Below are positions 63,880 to 64,000 of a stretch of 64,000 nucleotides of DNA, one piece after another. The notes below the pieces were generated by a model that was not told where the DNA came from, made no database searches, and worked only from the letters and a program-made list of their open reading frames with translations. Origin of the DNA: Acanthochromis polyacanthus (taxonomy: Eukaryota > Chordata > Actinopteri > Pomacentridae). Positions within the stretch are counted from its first letter, which is position 1. Each line of letters opens with the position of its first letter. The stretch lies in contig NC_067129.1 in the NCBI RefSeq assembly GCF_021347895.1, positions 34,447,690-34,511,689 of the forward strand, read 5' to 3'. The position numbers and the translations under genes are program-made.

Positions 63880-64000
63880 GTTTGGAGTCTTCACATGTTT
63901 TTCTTGTGGAGTATTTTCACCTTTATTTTTGGAATGATGCATTTGCAGGTGAGCAGCGCCCCCTTGTGGCAGCACTGACAGCCACTTCTGTTGGAGCCAA

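Overview
This window is genomic DNA from a teleost fish, probably a percomorph. Four vertebrate-type split genes are visible, with GT-AG introns plus one likely GC-AG intron, set in a large non-coding background of Tc1/mariner, piggyBac-like (TTAA), hAT-like, LINE-tail and tRNA-SINE sequences. There is no bacterial gene organisation. The many short open frames are chance, satellite or transposon frames unless listed below.

Layout. 0-13 kb: no host exon recognised; interspersed repeats, a tandem duplication and two related 21-bp-type minisatellites (8.28-9.43 and 10.62-11.11 kb). 13.2-24.4 kb (minus): tmem120a, 12 coding exons, 347 aa, introns full of transposon fossils. 25.9-26.2 kb: a CCAAT-rich promoter-like patch without an evident gene. 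28.6-34.9 kb (minus): styxl1, 8 coding exons, 294 aa, a rhodanese-like plus dual-specificity pseudophosphatase whose catalytic Cys is Ser. 35.0-39.1 kb: a hAT-like element, then a Tc1 element carrying two later insertions (a 207-bp solo-LTR-like sequence and a 630-bp near-perfect foldback hairpin), each with its own target-site duplication. 39.3 kb: a tRNA-Val(CAC) pseudogene without a T arm. 39.8-40.8 kb: minisatellite and CA repeat. 41.7-44.4 kb (minus): egr1, two exons, with TATA box, serum-response (CArG/ETS) and CRE-like sites. 45-48 kb: self-nested TTAA MITEs and two tRNA-SINEs. 48.9-63.9 kb (plus): ccdc65/drc2, 8 coding exons, 456 aa, with a probable non-coding first exon beside an RFX X-box; its introns hold more TTAA MITEs and a Tc1 element one stop codon short of an open transposase.

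How the genes relate. tmem120a and styxl1 are adjacent and co-oriented, as I recall them in human 7q11.23, but the POR and MDH2 genes expected on either side are not seen. ccdc65 encodes an axonemal nexin-dynein regulatory complex subunit, and both ccdc65 and styxl1 carry X-box-like sites near their predicted 5' ends. egr1 is an immediate-early transcription factor and its promoter architecture fits that. The most unusual items are the foldback hairpin with an unusual 6-bp duplication, the self-inserted TTAA MITE family, and a reading-frame conflict at the start of egr1 exon 2. Coding models rest on reading the sequence and recalled homologues; no alignment or database search was run.
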